NCBI RefSeq assembly: GCF_013106755.1
Contig: NZ_WHPF01000007.1
Coordinates: 248,001-312,000, forward strand
DNA from: Limnovirga soli
GTDB lineage: Bacteria; Bacteroidota; Bacteroidia; Chitinophagales; Chitinophagaceae
Direction: 5' to 3'
DNA length: 64,000 bases
This document shows, piece by piece, positions 35,523-43,946 of the stretch (position 1 is the stretch's first letter; every line of letters begins with the position of its first letter). Made by a program: the position numbers and the translations under genes. The notes under the pieces are model-generated. The model was not told the DNA's origin, did not search any database, and saw only the letters and a list, made by a program, of their open reading frames with translations.

Positions 35523-36011
35523 GTGATACGCAAAGGCACCCTCAGCGATTTTGATTTTTTTTATGGCTTGTATATGCATCCGCAGGTAAACCCATACCTG
35601 TTATACGAAATGATGGATGAACCAACATTTAGACCCATATTTGAAGCATTGACACAACAAGGTGTATTATATGTTTTTGAGGTGGATGGTAAACCGGTTG
35701 GCATGAGTAAACTGGTGCCCATGCAACATCGCAATAGCCATATAGTTTATTTGGGTGGGGTAGCTATAGATCCTGCAGCAGGTGGTAAGGGTTATGGGGC
35801 TATCATGTTACAAAAAGTAATAGATTATGCAGTAACAATGGGCTTTTTGCGCATAGAACTTAGTGTTGCCATTAGTAACAAAAGAGCAATTAGTTTGTAT
35901 CAGAAATTGGGATTTGTGCAGGAAGGTTTATTTAAGAAATTTAGTTATTTGAAAAGTGAAAATATTTATCTGGACGAAATTTTTATGGCCTGGATAAAAG
36001 ACGAAAATTAG
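35523..36011 (+). CDS. GNAT family N-acetyltransferase
   Basis: 162 residues from the GTG at 35523. The frame is open upstream to 35454, but those 23 codons cover a dispersed repeat and have no family-like content, so the GTG (VIRKGTLSDFD) is preferred. The acetyl-CoA-binding motif A is GGVAIDPAAGGKGYGAIMLQ, and SNKRAISLYQKLGFVQEG is the classical motif B. It is a cytosolic enzyme acetylating a small molecule or protein amine. The acceptor is unknown. Confidence 0.88.
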   Translation: MIRKGTLSDFDFFYGLYMHPQVNPYLLYEMMDEPTFRPIFEALTQQGVLYVFEVDGKPVGMSKLVPMQHRNSHIVYLGGVAIDPAAGGKGYGAIMLQKVIDYAVTMGFLRIELSVAISNKRAISLYQKLGFVQEGLFKKFSYLKSENIYLDEIFMAWIKDEN

Positions 36012-36019
36012 TATTTGCA

Positions 36020-36110
36020 ATAGCTGCATCCTGTTTTTTTGCTGCCCTATTTGTTGCCGTACAAGAGTGCGACGCAAGGATGCTTAATTAGTGTTTGAAA
36101 GTTGGTTAAA
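36020..36110 (-). repeat. dispersed TGCGTCGCA repeat (type A)
   Basis: A minus-oriented core at 36059-36077 (GTACAAGAGTGCGACGCAA) is followed by GGATGC. It lies between convergent genes, and no other terminator is visible in the 115-bp gap. Confidence 0.8.
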
Positions 36111-36126
36111 CAATTATATCTGCTGT

Positions 36127-36726
36127 TTAATTTTTCCCTAGAAAAGGGAATAATCTGGGTACATGGGCTTTGTATTGCAGATATTCCTTACCATAAACTG
36201 CTATCAGTTTTTGCTCCTCAAAGAAAGTGCCTGTATAAGTGTAAACATGAATACAAATACAAGTAATAAGATTGGCGGTATTGGGTTGCCAGCAGAAAAA
36301 ACTCCACAGAAATATCAGTGTGCCTGTATAGAGGGGGTGGCGCACAAAACGGTGCAAACCGGTAACCTGTAAAGGGTAAAAAATATCTTTTTTTAGTGCT
36401 GCATTAATACCACTTAAATCCAGAAAATAATTTTTTGCAGTAACCACCATTATAATGCCACCAACCAAAAATAATATTGCTGCCATAATAATTTGCAGTA
36501 ATGGTGGTTGCCATAAATTTTTGCTTTGAATGCTAAAATGATAGGCCAGAATTACTATTAATAAAACTGTATTTATTAGAGAATACAATAAGCGGTAAAA
36601 ATGTGCATGGCTTTTTAATAAAGGTAAAATAACCAACTTGCATTTGGTGGTAGCAAACAGGCTGTGTACAATGCCAAATAACAGCCAAAGCAATACCAGC
36701 CAGATATAGGGTAATACATTTACCAT
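36127..36726 (-). CDS. isoprenylcysteine carboxylmethyltransferase-like membrane protein
   Basis: 199 residues with five to six hydrophobic helices. The C-terminal part has the ICMT/PEMT-type signature HRFVRHPLYTGTLIFLW, then FEEQKLIAVYGKEYLQYKAHVPRLFP. In this family these bind S-adenosylmethionine at the membrane. In bacteria the substrate is unclear, and related NnrU proteins are also possible. The start codon overlaps the stop of the NrtR-like gene by 7 bp, so the two are translationally coupled. Confidence 0.82.
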   Translation of the reverse strand: MVNVLPYIWLVLLWLLFGIVHSLFATTKCKLVILPLLKSHAHFYRLLYSLINTVLLIVILAYHFSIQSKNLWQPPLLQIIMAAILFLVGGIIMVVTAKNYFLDLSGINAALKKDIFYPLQVTGLHRFVRHPLYTGTLIFLWSFFCWQPNTANLITCICIHVYTYTGTFFEEQKLIAVYGKEYLQYKAHVPRLFPFLGKN

Positions 36727-37496
36727 GCGCTTTGGAAGCCATCTTTAAGTGCAGTGCTATACTTTTTTAAATCGAAGGAATAAAGGTAAGGGGCTTTATG
36801 TGCTACGCCTTCTCTGCGTTGCTTTAATCGTTTCAAAATATCATAAGAAAGCATTTTGCGTTGAAAATTTCTTCTGTCCAACTTTTTGCCCAGTATGGTT
36901 TCGTATAATTTTTGCAATTCGGGCATGGTAAATTTTTCGGGTAACAAATTGTATCCTACGGGTTCGTAGCGCAAATGGGTACGTAGGGTTAATAGGGCCT
37001 GCTGTACTATTTGTCCATGATCCATTGCCATGGTTGGCAGGCAGTCAATATCGTGCCATTCAAACTCCTCTGAGAAAATATCGTGTGAGGCGTTTACTGT
37101 TTTAAAATCTACCAGTGCATAGTAACCCACTGTAAGAAAACGCTGCAGCAGCCAGTTATTGGGTTTGGCTTTTATTTGTAAGTTATCAAAAGCTATTTTG
37201 GTAATATTGTTATCGCAGCGGTTGGCATTGCCAAAAATGTAAAATTGCTGTAGAAATATGTCGTGCAGACCGGTACGTTCCTGTAATATTCTTTGAGCAG
37301 CGGCGTCTATATCTTCTTCTTTATAAATAAAGCCTGCAGGCAGTCCCCAGCCATGGTAGTTTACTACTTTTAGTAATAACACTTTAAGCTGGTTATCATG
37401 AAAGCCAAAAATTACGCAATCAATAGAAACAGAGGGTACAAAATATTTTCCGCCATTGAGGCGAAATTCATTTACAGATTTAAATTCGGGCATCAT
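36720..37496 (-). CDS. NrtR-like regulator: Nudix-related domain plus winged helix
   Basis: 258 residues. The N-terminal Nudix-like domain (VSIDCVIFGFHDNQLKVLLLK) has a degenerate Nudix box. The expected RE..EE reads QRILQERTGL (about residues 68-77), with Ile and Arg replacing catalytic Glu residues. The C-terminal winged helix is FTMPELQKLYETILGKKLDRRNFQRKM split across two helices. This matches the NrtR group, in which a Nudix domain senses ADP-ribose or another nucleotide and a winged helix binds DNA. No nearby NAD or pentose genes give the regulon. An active hydrolase is unlikely. Confidence 0.82.
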   Translation of the reverse strand: MMPEFKSVNEFRLNGGKYFVPSVSIDCVIFGFHDNQLKVLLLKVVNYHGWGLPAGFIYKEEDIDAAAQRILQERTGLHDIFLQQFYIFGNANRCDNNITKIAFDNLQIKAKPNNWLLQRFLTVGYYALVDFKTVNASHDIFSEEFEWHDIDCLPTMAMDHGQIVQQALLTLRTHLRYEPVGYNLLPEKFTMPELQKLYETILGKKLDRRNFQRKMLSYDILKRLKQRREGVAHKAPYLYSFDLKKYSTALKDGFQSAW

Positions 37497-37578
37497 CGTT
37501 AAATATCTTGAAAAATAAGGAGCTTAAGTGATATTTCCAACTGAATTGTGTGTATGGCATTATAATGTTTTAGGTGTG

Positions 37579-38529
37579 TTAAACATTATAAAAAGGCTGT
37601 TGTTGTGCCAGTAAAAATTCCTGCCATATTTCCTGCACAATTTCTGAGGCAGGTTGGATGGTATTTATCAGTGCACTTACCTGGCCTATTTCCAGTTCGC
37701 CCTCATCCATATCGCCTTCGAACATACCTTTTTTGGCACGGCCGCGGCCCAGTAATGCATTTAATTCTTCGGCACTTGCCCCGTTTAATTCTGCCTGTTT
37801 AATAGCTGCATAGAAATTGTTTTTTAACAGGCGAACGGGTACTGTTTTTTTCATGCTTAGCATGGTATCTCCTTCCTGTGCAGCCAAAACTGCTTCTTTA
37901 AAATGAATATGTGAGGATGCTTCGTTGCTGCAAACAAAGCGGCTGCCTATCTGTACTGCTTCGGCGCCTAGTACCATGGTGGCCAGCATTTGCCTGCCTG
38001 TAGCAATACCGCCTGCTGCTATAACGGGTATGTTTACAGCTGCCCTTACTGCCGGAATTAATACCAACGTAGTGGTTTCTTCCCTTCCATTATGGCCGCC
38101 GGCTTCAAAGCCCTCTGCCACTACAGCATCGCAACCTGCCTGCTGGGCTTTTATGGCAAATTTGCTGCTGCTTACCACATGCACCACGGTAATGCCATGT
38201 TGCTTTAACAGGGAGGTCCAGGTATTTGGGTTGCCTGCGGATGTAAAAACGATGGGCACTTTTTCTTCAATAATGATATCTATATGCTGCTGTATATTGG
38301 GATATAGTAAGGGAATATTTACACCAAAGGGTTTGGTGGTACTGGCTTTACATTGTTGAATATGTTGCCTTAACACATCCGGATACATGCTGCCGCTGCC
38401 TATTAGTCCGAGGCCACCTGCATTGCTTACTGCGCTGGCCAATTGCCAGCCGCTTGCCCAGACCATACCTGCCTGTATGATGGGTTTTTCTATGTTGAAT
38501 AAATGGGTAATTCTGTTTGCAAACATCAT
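37579..38529 (-). CDS. nitronate monooxygenase family flavoprotein
   Basis: 316 residues with two possible adjacent ATGs (38529 and 38526). It shows the TIM-barrel FMN-binding pattern of nitronate monooxygenase/2-nitropropane dioxygenase: PIIQAGMVWASGWQLASAVS at the start, then VVAEGFEAGGHNGRE and PVIAAGGIATGRQMLA. Members oxidise nitronates, detoxifying propionate-3-nitronate, though some relatives are enoyl reductases such as FabK. A distinct enoyl-ACP reductase (FabV) is encoded elsewhere in the window, so nitronate oxidation is favoured. Confidence 0.85.
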   Translation of the reverse strand: MMFANRITHLFNIEKPIIQAGMVWASGWQLASAVSNAGGLGLIGSGSMYPDVLRQHIQQCKASTTKPFGVNIPLLYPNIQQHIDIIIEEKVPIVFTSAGNPNTWTSLLKQHGITVVHVVSSSKFAIKAQQAGCDAVVAEGFEAGGHNGREETTTLVLIPAVRAAVNIPVIAAGGIATGRQMLATMVLGAEAVQIGSRFVCSNEASSHIHFKEAVLAAQEGDTMLSMKKTVPVRLLKNNFYAAIKQAELNGASAEELNALLGRGRAKKGMFEGDMDEGELEIGQVSALINTIQPASEIVQEIWQEFLLAQQQPFYNV

Positions 38530-38619
38530 ACTATAAAAGTAAGGATTGTAAATTATGTAGGGTTGATTTAGGTGTTTGCTATCCTTGTAATTATAGTGAT
38601 TCCGAAATGACTTTTCTGC

Positions 38620-38700
38620 TGCATGTTGTGATGCTGCACAAGAGTGCGACGCAACGAATGCCTTATGCTTAGATTGCTGCCGGGCCCATAATGGCTTTAG
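38620..38700 (-). repeat. dispersed TGCGTCGCA repeat (type A)
   Basis: A minus-oriented core at 38636-38654 (GCACAAGAGTGCGACGCAA) is followed by CGAATGCCTT and a GCCGGGCCCATAATGG end. It fills most of the 173-bp gap between two minus-strand genes. Confidence 0.8.
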
Positions 38701-38702
38701 GA

Positions 38703-39695
38703 TTATCCAAAATCAATTTCGGTATTATCGCCAATGTTTAGGCTACGGCTGAGGCCTTTTACGCTGGCATCGCTGCCAATGAGTGAATTGTCTAACACTA
38801 CTTCGTAGAGGTTGGTGTATGAGCCGATGATACTATCGCGAACAATGCTATGTTGTACGGTGGTATTGGCACCTATGGCTACGTGGGGGCCGATGATGGC
38901 GTTTTTTAATACACAGCCAGGGCCGATGCTTACCGGGGAAACGATGATGGAGTTTTCGGCAACTACCGACTCGTGTATGGTGCCGCCAAATTTTTTGAGG
39001 AGGGTGGCATTGCTTTCGAGCAGGGAATCTTTTTTACCGCAATCGAACCAGTTTTTAACCTTGAACGATTTAAACATGGCGCCACGTTTAATCATGCAGT
39101 CCAGCGCATCTGTAAGGCTGTATTCGCCATAGGTTTTTATATCCTGTTTAAACAGGTGCAGCAGGCATTCGAATAAGAAATGGGTTTCTTTTATTTTGTA
39201 TAAGCCAACCAGGGCCATATTGCTTTTAGGAATGGAAGGTTTTTCTACCACATGGGTTACAAAACCTTCATCGTCTATTTCTGCAACGCCAAAAGTGCGG
39301 GGATCGTCAACTTTTTTTACGCCCAGCATGCTGTAGGGGCTGGCCATTACTTCTTTAATATCGTACTCGCAAATGGTATCTCCCAGCACCACAAAAACTT
39401 CATCGTTGTTTACAATGTTTTTGGTAAGTTCTATGGCGTGACCGGTGCCATGCCTTTCGGTTTGAAATACAAAATGGCAGGTAAGATGGGGATAGGTTTG
39501 TTTAACGTAATCCTGAATTTTTTCGCCTAAGTATCCAACAATAAAAATAAATTCTGTTATATCGGCCGCATGTAACTGGTCTACAATAAAACTAAGAATG
39601 GTTTTACCAGCAATTGGAATTAAAGCTTTTGGTTGTGTGTAGGTGTGTGGCCTTAGTTTGGCCCCTGCACCTGCAACAGGAATAATTGCTTTCAT
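38703..39695 (-). CDS. sugar-phosphate nucleotidyltransferase with left-handed beta-helix
   Basis: 330 residues. The N-terminal nucleotidyltransferase domain has the pyrophosphorylase signature as GAGAKLRPHTYTQPKALIPI, where the usual TRLRP is KLRP. FVVLGDTICEYD carries the metal-binding Asp, and VEKP and GLYKI follow. After residue 240 come hexapeptide repeats (IIVSPVSIGPGCVL, AIIGPHVAIGANTTV), a left-handed beta-helix. The product activates a hexose-1-phosphate to an NDP-sugar for surface glycan synthesis, but the sugar is not determined. No glycan-synthesis cluster adjoins it. Confidence 0.85.
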   Translation of the reverse strand: MKAIIPVAGAGAKLRPHTYTQPKALIPIAGKTILSFIVDQLHAADITEFIFIVGYLGEKIQDYVKQTYPHLTCHFVFQTERHGTGHAIELTKNIVNNDEVFVVLGDTICEYDIKEVMASPYSMLGVKKVDDPRTFGVAEIDDEGFVTHVVEKPSIPKSNMALVGLYKIKETHFLFECLLHLFKQDIKTYGEYSLTDALDCMIKRGAMFKSFKVKNWFDCGKKDSLLESNATLLKKFGGTIHESVVAENSIIVSPVSIGPGCVLKNAIIGPHVAIGANTTVQHSIVRDSIIGSYTNLYEVVLDNSLIGSDASVKGLSRSLNIGDNTEIDFG

Positions 39696-40055
39696 CTGGA
39701 AAGTTGTTTAATACACAAATCGCACAGTGTCAATTCTACACATTATCGGGACGTGAAAGTAGTAAAAACTATTTTACGCCACGTATTAGTTACCGCGATA
39801 TGGATTAAGGCTGGGTTAAAAATGAGGTTAGCATATGGTTATACTGTTTATTTTTTAATAAAAGGCTGAGAAATTGTTTTGATATTATTTTGGCTACTGT
39901 ATTTATGCTAACAAATAGTTTGTTGATTTAATATATTGTTAGTAAGGCCTGTTTATTGTTTGTTAGGTTTAGTTTATACCTTGAAATTATTGGTTTCTGC
40001 CTCAAATATGCTCGTATTTAGCGAATGGCTTTGTTTAGCTTATATTTTTGCATTG
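39696..40055. other. 360-bp divergent gap without a gene
   Basis: AT-rich DNA between the nucleotidyltransferase and the LytS-type kinase. The dispersed repeat is absent. A TTTG...TATATTGT arrangement around 39918-39948 could be a promoter for the kinase, but the match is poor. The first 40 codons of the kinase frame (39936 on) fall here and read as hydrophobic but unlike the family. Confidence 0.4.
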
Positions 40056-41162
40056 ATGAAAAAGGGGAAACTGCCGATATTGATTCATGTTACCAGCTGC
40101 ATTACTTTTTTATGTTTGCCCATTTTAGTGGCACCTGATTTTCCAAGATCGGCAGACATATTGCATAGCATTCCTACTCAGGAACGAATGCTGGCTTACC
40201 TGTTATTGATAGGCTATTTTTATTTGAATTATTTTGTTTTAATCCCAAAACTATACAATATAAGGCGGTTTAGGTTATTTGGATTGTTAACTGTTTTGTG
40301 CTTTGTTCTGGTATCTGTAGTACCTGCCGCTATAATATCTCATAGTTATCTGAAAGGTACTGCACCAGCTAATATGCCATTAATGGGAGAGCAGGGAAAA
40401 AAAGATCTGCCACCGGATTGGTTGGAAAACCCTCCAACAGCTCCCAATCCGCAAAGAATGCCACCGCCATATAATGATGATTTGGGTTTAATGATAACCC
40501 AATATTTGTTTATTTTTTTAGCGGTAGCTTTTTTTTCGGGAGTGCTAAATATAAATAACCGTTTAAAAGACACTGAAGCAAAGAAATTTCAGGCAGAATT
40601 AATGTACCTGAAATCGCAAATTAATCCACATTTTTTGTTTAATACACTGAATAGCATTTACTCTTTGGCCATAGAAAAATCGGATAATACCCCGATTGCG
40701 ATTGTAAAGCTTTCTGAAATGATGCGGTATGTATTAAATGAAGCAGAAACAGATTTTGTACCATTGGAAAAAGAGTTGGCATACATATCCAATTATATCG
40801 CATTACAAAAGATACGGTTTGAAGATGCTGTAAAGATTAATTTTAGGGTCGAGGGAAGTTTGCAGGGGAAAAAGATTGCACCCTTGGTAATAATACCGTT
40901 TATAGAGAATGCTTTTAAATATGGGGTAAATGCAGAAGATGATGCCGTTATTGATATAGTTATACAGCAACAGCAACAGGCTTTGCATTTAATGGTGTTA
41001 AACAAAAAAGTAATTATTCAAAAATCCGGGCAGGAACGCACCGGGCTTGGTATACAAAATACCCGTGACCGCCTGGCTTTGCTTTACCCGGGAGCACATG
41101 TATTAACAATAGAGAATAATTCTGCTGAATTTATTGTTCATTTAACTATACAGTTACAATGA
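40056..41162 (+). CDS. LytS-type sensor histidine kinase
   Basis: 368 residues from the ATG at 40056 (MKKGKLPILIH). The open frame reaches 39936, but this Met fits a membrane-sensor start. Four hydrophobic helices fill the first 170 residues, with a Pro-rich external loop. The kinase core is His_kinase (PF06580-like): LKSQINPHFLFNTLNSIYSL carries the phospho-accepting His, and a HATPase region with FIENAFKYGVNAEDDA and GLGIQNTRDRL follows. The stop overlaps the start of the response regulator (ATGA), so the two are translated together. Confidence 0.9.
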   Translation: MKKGKLPILIHVTSCITFLCLPILVAPDFPRSADILHSIPTQERMLAYLLLIGYFYLNYFVLIPKLYNIRRFRLFGLLTVLCFVLVSVVPAAIISHSYLKGTAPANMPLMGEQGKKDLPPDWLENPPTAPNPQRMPPPYNDDLGLMITQYLFIFLAVAFFSGVLNINNRLKDTEAKKFQAELMYLKSQINPHFLFNTLNSIYSLAIEKSDNTPIAIVKLSEMMRYVLNEAETDFVPLEKELAYISNYIALQKIRFEDAVKINFRVEGSLQGKKIAPLVIIPFIENAFKYGVNAEDDAVIDIVIQQQQQALHLMVLNKKVIIQKSGQERTGLGIQNTRDRLALLYPGAHVLTIENNSAEFIVHLTIQLQ

Positions 41163-41851
41163 TAAAAGCAATTGCTATAGACGACGAAATACCAGCATTA
41201 AAAGTGCTGGAAAATTTTTGCGCCAGAACTGAACATATTCAATTGGACAAAGTGTTTAATAAACCTGTTGAAGCATTAAAGCACTTGCGTAAATTTCCCG
41301 TTGATTTGTTGTTTCTTGATATTAATATGCCGTCCATTACAGGTATTGAATTGTATAAAGCCATAGAGCAAAAAACAATGGTGATTTTTACCACCGCCTA
41401 CAGCGAGTATGCCGTAGAAGGTTTTAATTTGAATGCATTGGATTATTTGCTGAAGCCCTTTACATATGAACGTTTTACACAGGCCATGCAAAAAGCGGCA
41501 GATAATTATAGTATACAACATGCAATAGAAAGCAAAGAACAAACCTACCTGCTTGTAAGAGCCGATTATAGCCTTATTAAAATTAATACTGCCGACATTT
41601 TGTTTATTGAGGGGCTTGACGATTACCTAAAAATTCACCTGCTTAACCAGAAGCCACTGGTAGCAAGAATGACGATGAAAGCCATGCAACTAAAACTGTC
41701 TCCCAAAGATTTTTTTCGTATACACCGCTCCTATATTATAGCCATAAAGCATGTGCAACAGGTTAAAAACCGTACAATAACCATTGCAGGAGATGAAATA
41801 CCAATAGGTGCCAGTTATGAAGAAGCATTCTTGGATTTCTTTAACAAATAA
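41159..41851 (+). CDS. LytTR response regulator
   Basis: 230 residues. The receiver domain has acidic residues in AIAIDDEIPAL and the phospho-acceptor Asp in LLFLDINMPSITG. It ends with the Lys of YLLKPFTYERF. The C-terminal LytTR DNA-binding domain includes ILFIEGLDDYLKIHLLNQKPLVARMT, split over its strands, and FFRIHRSYIIA. It overlaps its cognate kinase gene by 4 bp. The targets are unknown; the small lipoprotein and dioxygenase genes start 110 bp downstream and could be among them. Confidence 0.92.
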   Translation: MIKAIAIDDEIPALKVLENFCARTEHIQLDKVFNKPVEALKHLRKFPVDLLFLDINMPSITGIELYKAIEQKTMVIFTTAYSEYAVEGFNLNALDYLLKPFTYERFTQAMQKAADNYSIQHAIESKEQTYLLVRADYSLIKINTADILFIEGLDDYLKIHLLNQKPLVARMTMKAMQLKLSPKDFFRIHRSYIIAIKHVQQVKNRTITIAGDEIPIGASYEEAFLDFFNK

Positions 41852-41961
41852 GTTAACAACCTCAAAAAATACCTTCTTAATCGCAAGTATTTTATCAGCT
41901 AAATTTTAGATGGAACATTTGTAATGTAGTTATTCCATTTATCACCTGGTAAAATACAAAC

Positions 41962-42315
41962 ATGAGAAAATCACTCTTTCTGGGCCTTGCAACAGTAGCA
42001 GCATTTGTAGGCTGTAATAAAACTGTTACCAGCACAACAACCGTGTATACTGTAGATTGCAGCGGTACTGCAAAATCCTACGCAACTGATGTAGCACCTT
42101 TAATACAAACCTATTGCGCAACCAATTCCAATTGCCATGCTGCAGGCAGTACAGAAGGCCCCGGCGCGTTAACCACTTATACCCAGGTATATAACGATAG
42201 AAACAGCATTCGCTCAGAAATATACAGTGGTGGCATGCCAGAGGGAACCACTCTTACCGCTGAACAAAAAAATGCCATCATTTGCTGGATAGATAACGGC
42301 GCCTCCAACAATTAA
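41962..42315 (+). CDS. small lipoprotein with CX5CH motif, cytochrome c-like
   Basis: 117 residues. The lipoprotein signal ends at Cys18 (AAFVGC). The mature part resembles short cytochrome c-type domains: YATDVAPLIQTYC, then a Cys-His pair, then GGMPEGTTLTAEQKNAIICWIDNG at the end. That ending is typical of such domains, where the Met could be a haem ligand. The binding motif is Cys52-X5-Cys58-His59 rather than CXXCH, so covalent haem attachment is doubtful. The function is unknown. It is 26 bp upstream of the dioxygenase gene, so the two form a pair. Confidence 0.72.
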   Translation: MRKSLFLGLATVAAFVGCNKTVTSTTTVYTVDCSGTAKSYATDVAPLIQTYCATNSNCHAAGSTEGPGALTTYTQVYNDRNSIRSEIYSGGMPEGTTLTAEQKNAIICWIDNGASNN

Positions 42316-42341
42316 TTCAATCACCAATTAAACACAATACA

Positions 42342-43073
42342 ATGGAAAGAAAAGATTTTTTAAGAAACAGTTTTGGTATTATTGGTATTGGTGCTGCTTT
42401 AGCACAATCCTGTAAAAAAGAGGTAACAGATGCTACTACATCTACTACAGATACCACCACAACTGATGGCTGTACTTTGGCACCTACCGAGGTGGAAGGC
42501 CCATACCCCTATGTAGACGGGGAAATTAATAATCCTTTATTAAGAAGCGATGTTACTGCCGGACAAACAGGCTTACCCCTTAGCTTAACCTTTAATGTAG
42601 TAAACACCAATAGTAGTTGTGCAGTTGTTGCAGGTGCAAGGGTAGATATCTGGCATTGCAATAAAGATGGTTACTACTCAGGTTATGGCAACCAAACCGG
42701 AGGTGTATTGGGTACCAAAAGTTATGTTGGCGAAACCTGGCTGCGTGGCTATCAAATTGCGGATGCTAATGGCCAGGTAATATTTAATACCATTTATCCG
42801 GGTTGGTACCAGGGCCGTGCTACACATATTCACATAGAAATATTTGTAAATAGTGTGCTTAAAAAAACCACGCAAATTACTTTTCCGGAAACAATCTCAG
42901 ATGCGGTGCATGTTTCATCTCTGTATGCGGCGCACGGTGTAAATACAATGCGCAATGCAAGTGATAATATTTTTGGCAATTCCGCTACAGATTTGGCAAA
43001 TGAAACAGTGACTTTAACAGGCGATATTACCAATGGCTATGCCGGCACTTTTACACTGGGTATTGCACTGTAA
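42342..43073 (+). CDS. exported intradiol ring-cleavage dioxygenase-like protein
   Basis: 243 residues. The N-terminus MERKDFLRNSFGIIGIGAALAQSC is a lipoprotein-type export signal, with the likely lipidated Cys24 in AQSC. A Thr-rich spacer precedes the core LAPTEVEGPYPYVDGEINNP, AGARVDIWHCNKDGYYSGY and TIYPGWYQGRATHIHIEIF. These hold the Tyr and His ligands expected for non-haem Fe(III) of the protocatechuate/catechol 1,2-dioxygenase fold. Exported members occur widely in Bacteroidota and act on unknown aromatics. It probably shares a transcript with the upstream CX5CH lipoprotein. Confidence 0.85.
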   Translation: MERKDFLRNSFGIIGIGAALAQSCKKEVTDATTSTTDTTTTDGCTLAPTEVEGPYPYVDGEINNPLLRSDVTAGQTGLPLSLTFNVVNTNSSCAVVAGARVDIWHCNKDGYYSGYGNQTGGVLGTKSYVGETWLRGYQIADANGQVIFNTIYPGWYQGRATHIHIEIFVNSVLKKTTQITFPETISDAVHVSSLYAAHGVNTMRNASDNIFGNSATDLANETVTLTGDITNGYAGTFTLGIAL

Positions 43074-43089
43074 ACTAAATGTTTTTTTT

Positions 43090-43165
43090 ACCCGGCGCCA
43101 GATATAGTATGGCATCTTTACTTGCGTCGCACACTTGTACACCCGGTTTTAAGGCAACAATAAAT
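43090..43165 (+). repeat. dispersed TGCGTCGCA repeat (type A)
   Basis: The exact core is at 43122-43140, preceded by ATGGCATCTTTA and followed by ACCCGG and GGCAACAA. It is 49 bp before the next gene. Confidence 0.85.
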
Positions 43166-43188
43166 GTTTAATACACTAAAAAAATCTT

Positions 43189-43716
43189 ATGCAAAAGTCA
43201 ATCATACAGGTAACATACAGGCATACTATAGACTATACAACTGCCACAGGTATAGAACGTAATATACTGGAAGCTACTTATAAGGAGTATCTGTTAAAAT
43301 CACAGGCCTACAATACTACAGGCGAGTATACCAGTTTTACAGCGCTGAAAAAAGCAGATGGAAGGGCCAATTCGCTACATTATAAAACCGGGTTTGCTGC
43401 CGATTTTTTTATTGCGGGTTTTAAAAACCAGATGCCCTATTTACAGGATGTACATGGTGTGCCCATCGTTTTTGAAAAATACAGGTTTGAGCTAATTGAA
43501 TCTGATATTAACGATATACAAAAACACAAAGTAGCCATTTATTTTATCACCGGAAATTGCACCTGCTTTGCAGTAATTGCCAATCATTTATTGTTGGCCT
43601 ATGGTAGCCATGTTGGTGATAATGGTCCGGTAGAAACATTTATGGTGCCCTTACAACCGGGTGTTAATATCAGCAGTGTTCAATTGCTGGAAGTAAATAG
43701 TTTTTCATTAAGGTAA
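43189..43716 (+). CDS. hypothetical protein
   Basis: 175 residues, no signal peptide or membrane helix. I do not recognise a family. The sequence is of mixed alpha/beta type, with an aromatic N-terminus (QVTYRHTIDYTTATGIE) and a central hydrophobic strand (HKVAIYFITGNCTCFAVIANHLLLAYG). The coding pattern looks genuine: no repeat content, a good ATG and a hairpin terminator after the stop. It is bracketed by inverted copies of the dispersed repeat (43122 plus, 43849 minus). Confidence 0.65.
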   Translation: MQKSIIQVTYRHTIDYTTATGIERNILEATYKEYLLKSQAYNTTGEYTSFTALKKADGRANSLHYKTGFAADFFIAGFKNQMPYLQDVHGVPIVFEKYRFELIESDINDIQKHKVAIYFITGNCTCFAVIANHLLLAYGSHVGDNGPVETFMVPLQPGVNISSVQLLEVNSFSLR

Positions 43717-43733
43717 ATATGGTTTTTTTGCTA

Positions 43734-43765
43734 AAAGGCTACCTTTTTAAGGGTGGCCTTTCTTT
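43734..43765. terminator. terminator after the hypothetical gene
   Basis: The stem AAAGGCTACC/GGGTGGCCTTT has one mismatch and a TTTTTAA loop, followed by CTTTGTTTT. T-rich DNA on both sides could let it act on both strands. Confidence 0.65.
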
Positions 43766-43839
43766 GTTTTATAAACAAAAACACCAGTTATTTTATATAA
43801 AAAATAGGTAAATAAATAAACACCCAATTGCCCAATAGC

Positions 43840-43900
43840 ATTAGTACAGCACAAGAGTGCGACGCAAGCGGTGCTGATGGCTTTTGTATAGCCGGGTAAA
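43840..43900 (-). repeat. dispersed TGCGTCGCA repeat (type A)
   Basis: A minus-oriented core at 43849-43867 (GCACAAGAGTGCGACGCAA) is followed by GCGGTGCTGATGG and TAGCCGGG. It lies between convergent genes. Confidence 0.8.
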
Positions 43901-43946
43901 TAAATATTGCCTTTTAAAAAACGGCAGCCAAAAAATGAAAATGTAC

